Shown piece after piece: positions 28,289 through 35,275 of a stretch of DNA of 50,260 nt. Both the position numbers and the translations under genes were made by a program. The stretch spans positions 1-50,260 of the forward strand of contig NZ_AKIY01000215.1 of the NCBI RefSeq assembly GCF_000282615.1. Reading direction: 5' to 3'. The number at the start of each line of letters is the position of its first letter. The first letter of the stretch is position 1. The notes under the pieces were generated by a model. That model did not search any database. It was not told where the DNA came from and worked only from the letters and a program-made list of their open reading frames with translations. The stretch is from Bradyrhizobium sp. YR681 (GTDB lineage: Bacteria; Pseudomonadota; Alphaproteobacteria; Rhizobiales; Xanthobacteraceae).

Positions 28289-28653
28289 AGGTCGCCGGAC
28301 TTGGATTCAAGAAGGATGTTTCGCTGGCTTCGTTGCGAGAGGCACTGCTGGCAGCCGGCGGCCCCGACGGCCTTGCGGCGGTGGCGACCGTCAGCGACAA
28401 GGCTGATGCGGAGGTGCTGAAACAGCTCGCGCGCGAATGCGGTGTGCCGATCAAAGCCGTTCCGGCCGAAATGATGGCCGGCATCGACACGCCGACGCAG
28501 TCAAAACTCGTCGCGGGAAAGTTCGGGACGGGATCGATCGCCGAAGCGGCGGCGCTCGCCGCGGCTGGCCCTCGCGCACGATTGATTACGACGCGGGTGG
28601 TCTCGCAGGACCGCACCGCGACCGCCGCGATCGCCGAAGGAGACGGTGCATGA
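28285..28653 (+). CDS. cobE: CobE / CbiG C-terminal-domain protein
   Basis: A 122-residue protein matching the C-terminal domain of CbiG. It begins '[20 protein letters not shown]' and has '[14 protein letters not shown]', the conserved '[15 protein letters not shown]' and 'VAEAAA'-like '[12 protein letters not shown]'. CobE occurs in aerobic pathway clusters next to cobM, but its exact role in the aerobic route is unsettled. Both ends overlap their neighbours by the ATGA arrangement. Confidence 0.9.
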   Translation: MKVAGLGFKKDVSLASLREALLAAGGPDGLAAVATVSDKADAEVLKQLARECGVPIKAVPAEMMAGIDTPTQSKLVAGKFGTGSIAEAAALAAAGPRARLITTRVVSQDRTATAAIAEGDGA

Positions 28654-29432
28654 CGGTGCACTTCATCGGCGCCGGGCCGGGCGCTCCCGATCTACTGACA
28701 TTGCGCGGCCGCGACCTGATCGCGGCCTGTCCGGTCTGCCTCTATGCTGGTTCGCTGGTTCCCGAAGGCGTGTTGGCGCATTGCCCGCCGGGTGCACGGA
28801 TCGTCAACACCGCACCGCTATCGCTCGACGCGATCATCGCGGAGATCGCCGCCGCGCACGCGGAAGGCAAGGACGTCGCCCGGCTGCATTCCGGCGATCT
28901 CTCGATCTGGTCGGCGATGGGCGAGCAGCTCCGCCGCCTGCGCGCGCTCGGCATTCCCTATACGGTGACACCGGGCGTTCCGTCGTTCTCGGCGGCCGCG
29001 GCTGCGTTGGAGGCCGAGCTGACGTTACCCGGCCTTGCTCAGTCGGTCGTGCTGACGCGCACACCCGGCCGCGCCAGCGCGATGCCCGAGGGCGAGACGC
29101 TTGCCGCATTCGCCGCCACCGGCGCGGTGCTCGCGATCCATCTGTCGATCCATCTGCTCGACAAGGTCGTTGCCGAGCTCACGCCGCATTACGGCGCGGA
29201 CTGCCCGGTTGCGGTCGTCTGGCGCGCGAGCTGGCCCGACCAGCGCGTCGTCCGCGCCACGCTGGCGACGCTCGATGCCGCTGTCGGAGTTGAGATGGAG
29301 CGCACTGCACTCATCCTGGTTGGCAAGACGCTCGGTGCTGCGGATTTTGACGAGAGCCGTCTCTATGCGGCCGACTATGACCGCCGCTATCGGCCTGTTG
29401 GTACCGAGCCGCGCTTTCCGGAGGCGACGTGA
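28650..29432 (+). CDS. cobM: Precorrin-4 C11-methyltransferase
   Basis: A 260-residue tetrapyrrole methylase producing precorrin-5. It opens with [20 protein letters not shown] and contains '[14 protein letters not shown]', '[18 protein letters not shown]', '[22 protein letters not shown]' and '[15 protein letters not shown]', all diagnostic of CobM/CbiF. The start overlaps the cobE stop, and the end overlaps the cobB start region. Confidence 0.95.
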   Translation: MTVHFIGAGPGAPDLLTLRGRDLIAACPVCLYAGSLVPEGVLAHCPPGARIVNTAPLSLDAIIAEIAAAHAEGKDVARLHSGDLSIWSAMGEQLRRLRALGIPYTVTPGVPSFSAAAAALEAELTLPGLAQSVVLTRTPGRASAMPEGETLAAFAATGAVLAIHLSIHLLDKVVAELTPHYGADCPVAVVWRASWPDQRVVRATLATLDAAVGVEMERTALILVGKTLGAADFDESRLYAADYDRRYRPVGTEPRFPEAT

Positions 29433-30742
29433 TGCCGGCAGGACTCGTCATCTCCGCGCCAGCCTCCGGCGTCGGCAAGACCACGCTGACGCTGGCGCTC
29501 GCGCGTGCCTGGCGCAATCACGGCTTGAACGTGCAGTGCTTCAAGAGCGGGCCCGATTATATCGATCCCGCCTTTCATGCTGCCGCGACGGGGCGCGCTT
29601 CCGTCAATGTCGATAGTTGGGCGATGGATCACGCGACGATCGGCCATCTCGTCAGCCGCGGCGCGGATGCCGATGTCGTGCTCGCCGAGGGCTCGATGGG
29701 CCTGTTCGACGGCGTCGCCGCGCGCGGCGTTTCCGGCACCGGTGCGACCGCCGACATTGCGGAATTGCTGGGCTGGCCGGTGGTTCTCGTGATCGATCCC
29801 TCCGGACAGGCGCAGACGGCGGCCGCGATCGCCGCAGGCCTTCGCGATTATAGCCCCGGCGTGCGCCTTGCCGGTGTCGTGCTCAATCGCGTTGCCAGTT
29901 CGCGCCATGAAGATCTCGTGCGGCGTGCGCTCCACGATGCCGGCATCGCCGTGTTCGGCGCGCTGCCGCGTCATGCCGAGATCAGCCTGCCGAAGCGGCA
30001 TCTCGGCCTGGTGCAGGCCGAGGAGCAGGCGGAGATCGGCAAGCTGATCGAGGAGGCCGCGCGTTTCGTCGCCGAGCATGTCGAAATCGATGCAGTGCTG
30101 CAATCGGCCGCCAGCTGGTCGCCGCAGCCTGCCGCGAACGGCCTGAACGTGACGCCGCCCGGCCAGCGCATCGCGCTCGCACGCGATGCGGCCTTCTCCT
30201 TCGTTTATCCGCATATGCTGGAAGCCTGGCGCGCGGCCGGTGCCGAGATCACGACATTCTCGCCGCTTGCCGATGAGGCGCCCGATGCAAGCGCCGATGT
30301 ATGCTGGCTGCCCGGTGGCTATCCCGAGCTGCACGCCGGCAGGATCGCAGCCAATGCACGCTTTCACAGCGGACTGCGCGCCTTTGCCGAAACGCGCCCG
30401 GTGCATGGCGAATGCGGAGGGTATATGGTGCTGGGCGCAGGCCTCACCGACGCCGACGGCGTTCGTCACGACATGACGGGCCTGCTCGGGCTGGAGACGA
30501 GCTTTGCCAAACGGCGCATGCACCTGGGCTATCGTCTCGCCGCGCTCGCAGAGCCAATGCCTGGACATCGCGCCGGCGCGCGCCTGCGTGGCCACGAGTT
30601 CCACTATTCGACCATTCTGGCCCAACCCGACACGCCGCTCGCCGTCGTGCACGACGCGACGGGCGCGGTCATCGCCGAGACCGGTTCGCGCCGAGGCAAT
30701 ACCACCGGCACGTTCTTCCATCTGATCGCGGAGGACCGGTGA
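29432..30742 (+). CDS. cobB: Hydrogenobyrinic / cobyrinic acid a,c-diamide synthase
   Basis: A 436-residue glutamine amidotransferase that amidates side chains a and c. The P-loop is in 'SAPASGVGKTTLTLALAR', followed by 'CFKSGPDYIDPAFHAA' and 'EGSMGLFDG'. The C-terminal class I glutaminase domain carries the nucleophile in 'PVHGECGGYMVLG', with the later His in 'GHEFHYST'. ATG 29432 is favoured over GTG 29429 because GGAGG (29420-29424) is 7 nt upstream of the ATG. In the aerobic route this acts before cobalt insertion by CobN. The stop overlaps the cobA GTG. Confidence 0.95.
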   Translation: MPAGLVISAPASGVGKTTLTLALARAWRNHGLNVQCFKSGPDYIDPAFHAAATGRASVNVDSWAMDHATIGHLVSRGADADVVLAEGSMGLFDGVAARGVSGTGATADIAELLGWPVVLVIDPSGQAQTAAAIAAGLRDYSPGVRLAGVVLNRVASSRHEDLVRRALHDAGIAVFGALPRHAEISLPKRHLGLVQAEEQAEIGKLIEEAARFVAEHVEIDAVLQSAASWSPQPAANGLNVTPPGQRIALARDAAFSFVYPHMLEAWRAAGAEITTFSPLADEAPDASADVCWLPGGYPELHAGRIAANARFHSGLRAFAETRPVHGECGGYMVLGAGLTDADGVRHDMTGLLGLETSFAKRRMHLGYRLAALAEPMPGHRAGARLRGHEFHYSTILAQPDTPLAVVHDATGAVIAETGSRRGNTTGTFFHLIAEDR

Positions 30743-31470
30743 GCGGTTTCGTCTCCTTCGTCTCCGCCGGCCCCGGCGACCCCGAGCTTCTCACGCTCAA
30801 GGGCGCCGCGCGGCTGCGGGAGGCCGACGTCGTGCTCTATGACGATCTCGCGTCGGGCGCGATCCTCGATCTTGCCCGTCCCGGTGCCAATCTCGTCGCG
30901 GTGGGGAAGCGGGCCGGGCGGCCCTCGACCAAGCAGCACCACGTCAACCGCCTGCTGGTCGACTATGCCGCGACAGGCGCGCGCGTCGTCCGCCTCAAGT
31001 CCGGCGACGCTGGCATTTTCGGCCGGCTCGAGGAGGAGCTCGAGACGTTGCGCGAAGCCGGCATCGGCTACGAGATCGTCCCAGGTGTCACCTCGGCCTG
31101 CGTGGCCGCTGCGCAAGCCGGCATTCCCCTGACGCGGCGCCACACCTCGCGGCGGGTGCAGTTCGTGACCGGGGCCGACGTCACCGGCGAACTGCCGCAG
31201 AATTTGAACTGGGCGGCGCTGGCCGATCCGGAAGCGACGACCGTGGTCTACATGGGCCGGCGCACCTTTCCGGCGCTTGTGGCAAAATTGATCGCGCACG
31301 GTTTGGCGCCAGACACCCCGGCGCTTGTCGCCGAATCCCTGGGGCGCCCCGATGAGCGGCTGGTCCGCACCACGATTGCCGAGCTTGCTGAGCAGCTTGC
31401 GCGGGGCGGGGCCGCCTCGACGGCTGCTGTGATCCTGTTTGGCGCACTGGCGGGAGAATACCCGTCATGA
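30739..31470 (+). CDS. cobA: Uroporphyrinogen-III C-methyltransferase (SUMT)
   Basis: A 243-residue enzyme that methylates uroporphyrinogen III at C2 and C7 to give precorrin-2, the entry to the corrin branch. Visible family blocks are 'VSAGPGDPELLTLKG', 'VVLYDDLAS', 'GKRAGRPSTKQHHVNRLL', 'VRLKSGDAGIFGRLEEEL', 'VPGVTSACVAAAQAGIPLT' and 'VVYMGRRTF'. The GTG at 30739 has GGAGG just upstream and overlaps the cobB stop. No CysG-type N-terminal domain is fused. It is the last gene of the long plus-strand operon. Confidence 0.95.
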   Translation: MSGFVSFVSAGPGDPELLTLKGAARLREADVVLYDDLASGAILDLARPGANLVAVGKRAGRPSTKQHHVNRLLVDYAATGARVVRLKSGDAGIFGRLEEELETLREAGIGYEIVPGVTSACVAAAQAGIPLTRRHTSRRVQFVTGADVTGELPQNLNWAALADPEATTVVYMGRRTFPALVAKLIAHGLAPDTPALVAESLGRPDERLVRTTIAELAEQLARGGAASTAAVILFGALAGEYPS

Positions 31471-31529
31471 TGGCTTCAATCACCCTTCCGCCCTTGACGC
31501 CCGGCTGGCGAAAGGGGCACACAGGAGTG

Positions 31530-31722
31530 GCATGGTGCTCGAGGCGGCGCAAAGCGCCGGAGCATAATCGGGAATGGGGATGGGCGGACCCAGTTGCGGC
31601 GCCCAAAACCCCAGCCGCCCCCGCGACTGTAAGCGGTGAGGGGCTCCGATCAGCCACTGGACCGCAAGGTCCGGGAAGGCCGGAGAACCCCAGTGAACCG
31701 CGAGCCAGGAGACCGGCCGTGC
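31530..31722 (+). ncRNA. Cobalamin riboswitch (upstream of cbiM-cobF-cobT)
   Basis: Landmarks in order: tcgggaatgggg, the core cagccgcccccgcgactgta, cagccactgg, ccgggaaggc and the B12 box gagccaggagacc. A P1 stem can be drawn between gcatgg (31530-31535) and ccgtgc (31717-31722). It fills the 302-bp gap between cobA and cbiM. TTGACG at 31494-31499 could be a -35 box, but no good -10 follows, so whether it has its own promoter or depends on read-through from cobA is open. A small hairpin gccgtc/gacggc (31739-31756) sits just before the cbiM ribosome site AGGAAGGA. Confidence 0.94.
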
Positions 31723-31772
31723 GTGTTTTGAGGCCAAGGCCGTCGGGTGTGACGGCAGGAAGGAACTGAGCC

Positions 31773-32450
31773 ATGCATATCGAACCCGGTGTCGTCTCGG
31801 GCGCCAAGATCGTGTTGAGTTACGCAACAGGCATCGCCGTCGGCGGCGTTGCGCTGAAGCTCGCGGTCGAGACCGTGCGCGAGCAGGGCATCACGTCGTT
31901 CGCGGCGCGGACGCTCGCCACCACGGGCCTTGTGTTCGTCTTCTTCGAGATCCTGCCGCACTTCCCGGTCGGCGTCTCCGAGGTGCACTTCATCCTCGGC
32001 TCGACCCTGTTCCTGCTGTTCGGCGCCGCGCCCGCGGCCTTCGGCCTCGCGTTCGGACTGCTGTTCCAAGGCATCTTCTTCGAGCCGCCCGACCTGCCGC
32101 AATTCGGCATGAACGTCACCACGCTGCTGGTGCCGCTGTTTGGAATCCAGGCGATCGCCACGCGGATCATTGCCCGCAACACCGCCTATGTCGATCTCAG
32201 CTATCGTCAGGCGCTGGCGCTGTCGACCACGTATCAGGCCGGCGTCATCGCCTGGGTCGCGTTCTGGGCGCTCTATGGCTCCGGCTTCGGCGCGACCAAC
32301 CTCGTCAACATCGCGACCTTTGCGGCCTCCTACGCGCTGGTCATCGTGATCGAGCCGCTGGCCGATCTCGGTGTGCTGGCGCTGGCGAAATCGCTGCGCG
32401 GCGTCACCGCGCCGGGTCTCGTCACGCCGCGCCTGCACAACGCGGCTTGA
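31773..32450 (+). CDS. cbiM: CbiM-like energy-coupling-factor permease, putative cobalt transporter
   Basis: A 225-residue membrane protein with about six hydrophobic helices. The N-terminus MHIEPGVVSGAKIVLSYATG resembles the MHI-x-E/D-G opening of CbiM/NikM proteins, whose Met1 and His2 bind the metal. H72 in 'VGVSEVHFILGSTLF' corresponds to the second conserved His region. It lies under a cobalamin riboswitch and next to cobF, which supports cobalt uptake for corrin synthesis. No cbiN, cbiQ or cbiO is found nearby, so it is either a solitary CbiM or works with parts encoded elsewhere. Nickel cannot be excluded from sequence, but context argues for cobalt. Confidence 0.82.
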   Translation: MHIEPGVVSGAKIVLSYATGIAVGGVALKLAVETVREQGITSFAARTLATTGLVFVFFEILPHFPVGVSEVHFILGSTLFLLFGAAPAAFGLAFGLLFQGIFFEPPDLPQFGMNVTTLLVPLFGIQAIATRIIARNTAYVDLSYRQALALSTTYQAGVIAWVAFWALYGSGFGATNLVNIATFAASYALVIVIEPLADLGVLALAKSLRGVTAPGLVTPRLHNAA

Positions 32451-32458
32451 GAGACAAA

Positions 32459-32481
32459 GGGGCGGCCGTCATGGCCGCCCC
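32459..32481 (+). promoter_or_regulatory. Perfect 9-bp hairpin covering the cobF start region
   Basis: ggggcggcc (32459-32467), loop gtcat, ggccgcccc (32473-32481). The arms are perfectly complementary and very GC-rich. The hairpin overlaps the possible ribosome site (aagggg) and the ATG at 32471. It could act as a terminator-like stem after cbiM, although no T-run follows on the plus strand, or as a translational block on cobF. Confidence 0.6.
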
Positions 32482-33241
32482 AGCACGCGCGATGCTCACG
32501 CTCTCCCTGATAGGCATCGGTTGCGGCGATCCCGAGCAGCTTACGCGCGCCGCGATCGCTGCCATCAACGCGGCTGATCTCATCCTGATCCCGCGCAAGG
32601 GGACCGCGAAATCCGATCTTGCCGATCTGAGGCGGACGATTTGCGCGGATGTGCTCACCAGCGGCAAGACGCGTATCGCCGAATTCGATCTTCCCGTGCG
32701 CGACGCCGGTGAAGCGGACTACCGCAAGGGCGTGGACGATTGGCACGACGCCGTCGGCGCAACCTGGTCGCAGACGATCGCCAGCCATCTCGGAAGTGAC
32801 GGCAAGGTCGCGCTGCTGATCTGGGGCGATCCCTCACTCTACGACTCTTCGCTGCGCATTGCGCGGCGGCTCGATCCCTTGCCTGATATCGAGGTCGTCC
32901 CCGGCATCACCTCGATCCAAACGCTGTGCGCGGCGCATGCGCTGCCGCTCAACGACATTGGCGAGCCGTTCCTGGTTACGACAGGACGACGTCTGCGCGA
33001 AGGCGGCTGGCCACAAGGCGTCGATACCGTGGTCGTGATGCTCGACGGTGACACTGCGTTTCAATCGCTCGATCCGGCCGGGTTTCACATCTGGTGGGGG
33101 GCCTATCTCGGCATGCCCGATCAGATCATCATGTCAGGCGCGCTCGCTGAAGTCGGCCCGCGCATCGTCGCGCTGCGGCAGGAGGCGCGTGAGCGGCACG
33201 GCTGGATCATGGACAGCTACATTCTCAAGCGCAGGCCGTAA
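32471..33241 (+). CDS. cobF: Precorrin-6A synthase (deacetylating)
   Basis: A 256-residue tetrapyrrole methylase that methylates C1 of precorrin-5 and extrudes acetate; it is specific to the aerobic pathway. Typical blocks are 'LSLIGIGCGDPEQLTRAAI', 'DLILIPRKGTAKSDL', 'VALLIWGDPSLYDSSLRI', 'VVPGITSIQTLCAAH' and 'WWGAYLGMPDQII'. ATG 32471 has AAGGGG about 8 nt upstream. An alternative ATG at 32492 starts directly at the conserved MLTLSLIGIGCG but has no ribosome site, and the hairpin at 32459-32481 covers the first start. It follows cbiM closely and precedes cobT by 10 bases. Confidence 0.93.
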   Translation: MAAPARAMLTLSLIGIGCGDPEQLTRAAIAAINAADLILIPRKGTAKSDLADLRRTICADVLTSGKTRIAEFDLPVRDAGEADYRKGVDDWHDAVGATWSQTIASHLGSDGKVALLIWGDPSLYDSSLRIARRLDPLPDIEVVPGITSIQTLCAAHALPLNDIGEPFLVTTGRRLREGGWPQGVDTVVVMLDGDTAFQSLDPAGFHIWWGAYLGMPDQIIMSGALAEVGPRIVALRQEARERHGWIMDSYILKRRP

Positions 33242-33251
33242 GCGAGGCAGC

Positions 33252-34304
33252 ATGCTCCCCGAATGGGTCTATCAAAAGTGCCCCGATGTCTCCGCGATCC
33301 ATCACGACGCGGCGATCGCGCGGCAGGCGCAACTGACGAAGCCGACCGGCGCGCTCGGCCGGCTCGAGCAGCTCGCGATCGAGCTTGCGGGCCTGCAAGC
33401 GACCGAGCAGCCGCGCGCGGCACGGGTGCCGATCATCATCTTCGCCGGTGATCACGGCGTCGTCGCGCAAGGCGTGTCGGCCTATCCGCAAGGAGTGACC
33501 ATCGCGATGATGGCGAATTTTGCATCCGGCGGCGCCGCGATCTCGGTGCTGGCGCGTGAGCTTGGCTCCAGCCTCGAAGTCGTCGATGCGGGCACGCTGG
33601 CTCAAGAGACGATGCCGGGCATCGTCACCGACAAACCGCGCAATGGCACGCGCGATTTCAGCGTCGAGGCTGCGCTTACGCCCGCGGAGTTGGCGTTTGC
33701 TTTCGAAGCTGGCCAGCGCGCGGTCTCGCGCGCTGGGGCCAGCCAGCCCGATCTTCTGATCTTCGGCGAGATGGGCATCGGCAACACCACGAGTTCGGCA
33801 GCGATCGCCGCGGGCTTGCTCGGCGTGGGGGCCGAGGAGATCGCGGGAAGCGGCACCGGCGTCGATGCGGCCGGCCGGGCGGACAAGGCGCGGGTGATCG
33901 ATGCTGCGATTGCACATCATGGTGCCGCGGGTGCATCACCTGAAAAAATCCTGTCTGCCGTCGGCGGCCTCGAGATCGCGGCGATCTGCGGCGCGATCAT
34001 TGCGGCTGCGCAAGCCCGCCTTCCCGTGCTGATCGACGGCTTCATCGTGTCGGTTGCGGCGCTGGCGGCTGTGCGGCTCAACCCATCCTGCCAGCCGTTC
34101 CTGTTGCCGTCGCATCAATCGGCTGAGCAGGGGCATCGCCTCGTGCTTCGCGCGTTGAACGTGCAGCCGCTGATCAGCCTCGATCTCAGACTTGGCGAGG
34201 GATCGGGCGCCGCCATCGCGCTGCCGCTGGTGCGGCTCGCATGCAGCCTTCACAACGGCATGGCGACCTTCGCGCAGGCCAATGTGCCGGATCGCCCGGC
34301 CTGA
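33252..34304 (+). CDS. cobT: Nicotinate-nucleotide--dimethylbenzimidazole phosphoribosyltransferase
   Basis: A 350-residue enzyme (CobU in the Pseudomonas scheme) making alpha-ribazole 5'-phosphate from nicotinate mononucleotide and DMB. Conserved stretches are 'LTKPTGALGRLEQLAIEL', 'IFAGDHGVVAQGVSAYPQ', 'IFGEMGIGNTTSSAAIAA', 'SGTGVD' and 'LDLRLGEGSGAAIALPLV', which contains the catalytic Glu. It uses DMB from BluB, and its product goes to CobS. The start ATG 33252 has GAGG upstream. The gene ends 6 bp before the convergent histidine phosphatase. This is not the cobaltochelatase CobT. Confidence 0.95.
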   Translation: MLPEWVYQKCPDVSAIHHDAAIARQAQLTKPTGALGRLEQLAIELAGLQATEQPRAARVPIIIFAGDHGVVAQGVSAYPQGVTIAMMANFASGGAAISVLARELGSSLEVVDAGTLAQETMPGIVTDKPRNGTRDFSVEAALTPAELAFAFEAGQRAVSRAGASQPDLLIFGEMGIGNTTSSAAIAAGLLGVGAEEIAGSGTGVDAAGRADKARVIDAAIAHHGAAGASPEKILSAVGGLEIAAICGAIIAAAQARLPVLIDGFIVSVAALAAVRLNPSCQPFLLPSHQSAEQGHRLVLRALNVQPLISLDLRLGEGSGAAIALPLVRLACSLHNGMATFAQANVPDRPA

Positions 34305-34310
34305 TCCGGC

Positions 34311-34883
34311 TCACACGACGCGCTGATTGACCGATACGACACGCCAGCCGGTCGAGAGGCGGTCGATCCGGGTGAGCGACAGCGGATCGATCATGAAGCG
34401 CAGGGCTGCCTGCGGCGCAAGATCCAGCGCGATGCACAGTGCGGCGCGGATCGTGCCGGAATGCACGACGAGGGTTGCCGATCCCGGGCCGATCCGCGAC
34501 AGCCCCAGCCGAACGCGGGCAACCTGATCCTCAAAGCTTTCGCCCCCCGGTGGTCGTGCGTGAGCCGGATCGCTCCAGAATTGCGCGTAGGCATCGCCGC
34601 CCGTCGCGGCGAGCTCATCGTGCTTGCGGCCGGTCCAGTCGCCAAAATCCTGCTCGCCGAACTCGTCGACCAACTGCGGATCCAGCCCCAGCGCGCGCGC
34701 TGTTTCGACGGTACGTCGTGCCGGGCTGGCATGGCTCTCGCAATCCCGCGGCAGGCGCTGCCGCAGCGCTTCCAGTTGTGAGCGGTCGCCGAGATTGGCT
34801 GGCGCGTCGGCGGCGTGGATCGTCCCTTTGACGCCGCCGACGGGGGCGTGCCTTATCAGCCAGAGGAAGGTCTCGCCTTCCAT
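34311..34883 (-). CDS. Histidine phosphatase family protein, candidate alpha-ribazole phosphatase
   Basis: A 190-residue phosphoglycerate-mutase-like phosphatase. The catalytic phosphohistidine is H12 in 'LWLIRHAPVGG'. 'SHASPARRTVETARAL' is the partner arginine region, 'EFGEQDFGDWTGRKHDEL' contains the acid, and 'LVVHSGTIRAAL' has the second His. The layout fits CobC-type alpha-ribazole-5'-phosphate phosphatases. Its position next to cobT, in a window that has every other nucleotide-loop enzyme, supports that role, but substrate specificity cannot be read from sequence. ATG 34883 is chosen because GGAG lies 6 nt upstream; an in-frame ATG at 34934 would add 17 unconserved residues. Convergent with cobT. 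Confidence 0.82.
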   Translation of the reverse strand: MEGETFLWLIRHAPVGGVKGTIHAADAPANLGDRSQLEALRQRLPRDCESHASPARRTVETARALGLDPQLVDEFGEQDFGDWTGRKHDELAATGGDAYAQFWSDPAHARPPGGESFEDQVARVRLGLSRIGPGSATLVVHSGTIRAALCIALDLAPQAALRFMIDPLSLTRIDRLSTGWRVVSVNQRVV

Positions 34884-34928
34884 GCTTGTCTCCAAGGAAG
34901 TTGGTTGCTGTGGCAATAACGCCGCAGC

Positions 34929-34957
34929 TTGCACATTGACTCTGTCTTGATCGTAAT
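34929..34957 (+). promoter_or_regulatory. Candidate promoter for the TonB-receptor riboswitch transcript
   Basis: TTGCAC (34929-34934), 17-bp spacer, CGTAAT (34952-34957; four of six -10 matches). A start a few bases later would fall just before the riboswitch P1 stem at 34971. An overlapping TTGACT at 34936 is an alternative -35, but its -10 is poorer. Confidence 0.35.
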
Positions 34958-34970
34958 CCTAGATGCTTGC

Positions 34971-35144
34971 GACGGTTTCCCCCGAGAGGGGATGAAAAGG
35001 GAATGCGGTGCGGGGACGTTGTCCCCAATGCCGCGGCTGCCCCCGCAACTGTAAGCGGTGAATCCTTCGTCAGATGCCACTGGGTCCTCGGTCCCGGGAA
35101 GGCGACGAAGCGGTCACGACCCGCGAGCCAGGAGACCTGCCGTC
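34971..35144 (+). ncRNA. Cobalamin riboswitch (upstream of TonB-dependent receptor)
   Basis: In order: aagggaatgcggtgc, the core cggctgcccccgcaactgta, atgccactggg, cccgggaaggc and the B12 box gagccaggagacctgcc. P1 can pair gacgg (34971-34975) with ccgtc (35140-35144). This is the closest of the three copies in the window to the consensus. It occupies most of the 392-bp gap between the histidine phosphatase and the receptor gene, and should repress the receptor and the PepSY protein when cobalamin is abundant. Confidence 0.95.
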
Positions 35145-35224
35145 AGCCGTGGTCACACGCGAAGATGTCGGTCGGGGAGTACAGACATTCGGCTTCATTG
35201 GAGGGCTGACAAGCCGGACGATGA

Positions 35225-35268
35225 GACCTTGGTTCGCGGTGACGTGCCACTGACGTCATACCGAGGTC
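35225..35268 (+). promoter_or_regulatory. Nested hairpin before the receptor start, putative expression platform
   Basis: gaccttgg (35225-35232) pairs with ccgaggtc (35261-35268) with one G-U pair. Inside it, tgacgt (35240-35245) pairs with acgtca (35253-35258). The outer right arm contains the ribosome-binding cgagg used by GTG 35276, so the fold would hide it. Confidence 0.5.
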
Positions 35269-35275
35269 CAAGACC

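Noticed and set aside
35221..35253. Ten-codon upstream reading frame before the receptor
   Set aside because: The only nearby GGAGG is too far from the ATG, and the stretch is better explained as part of the leader hairpin.
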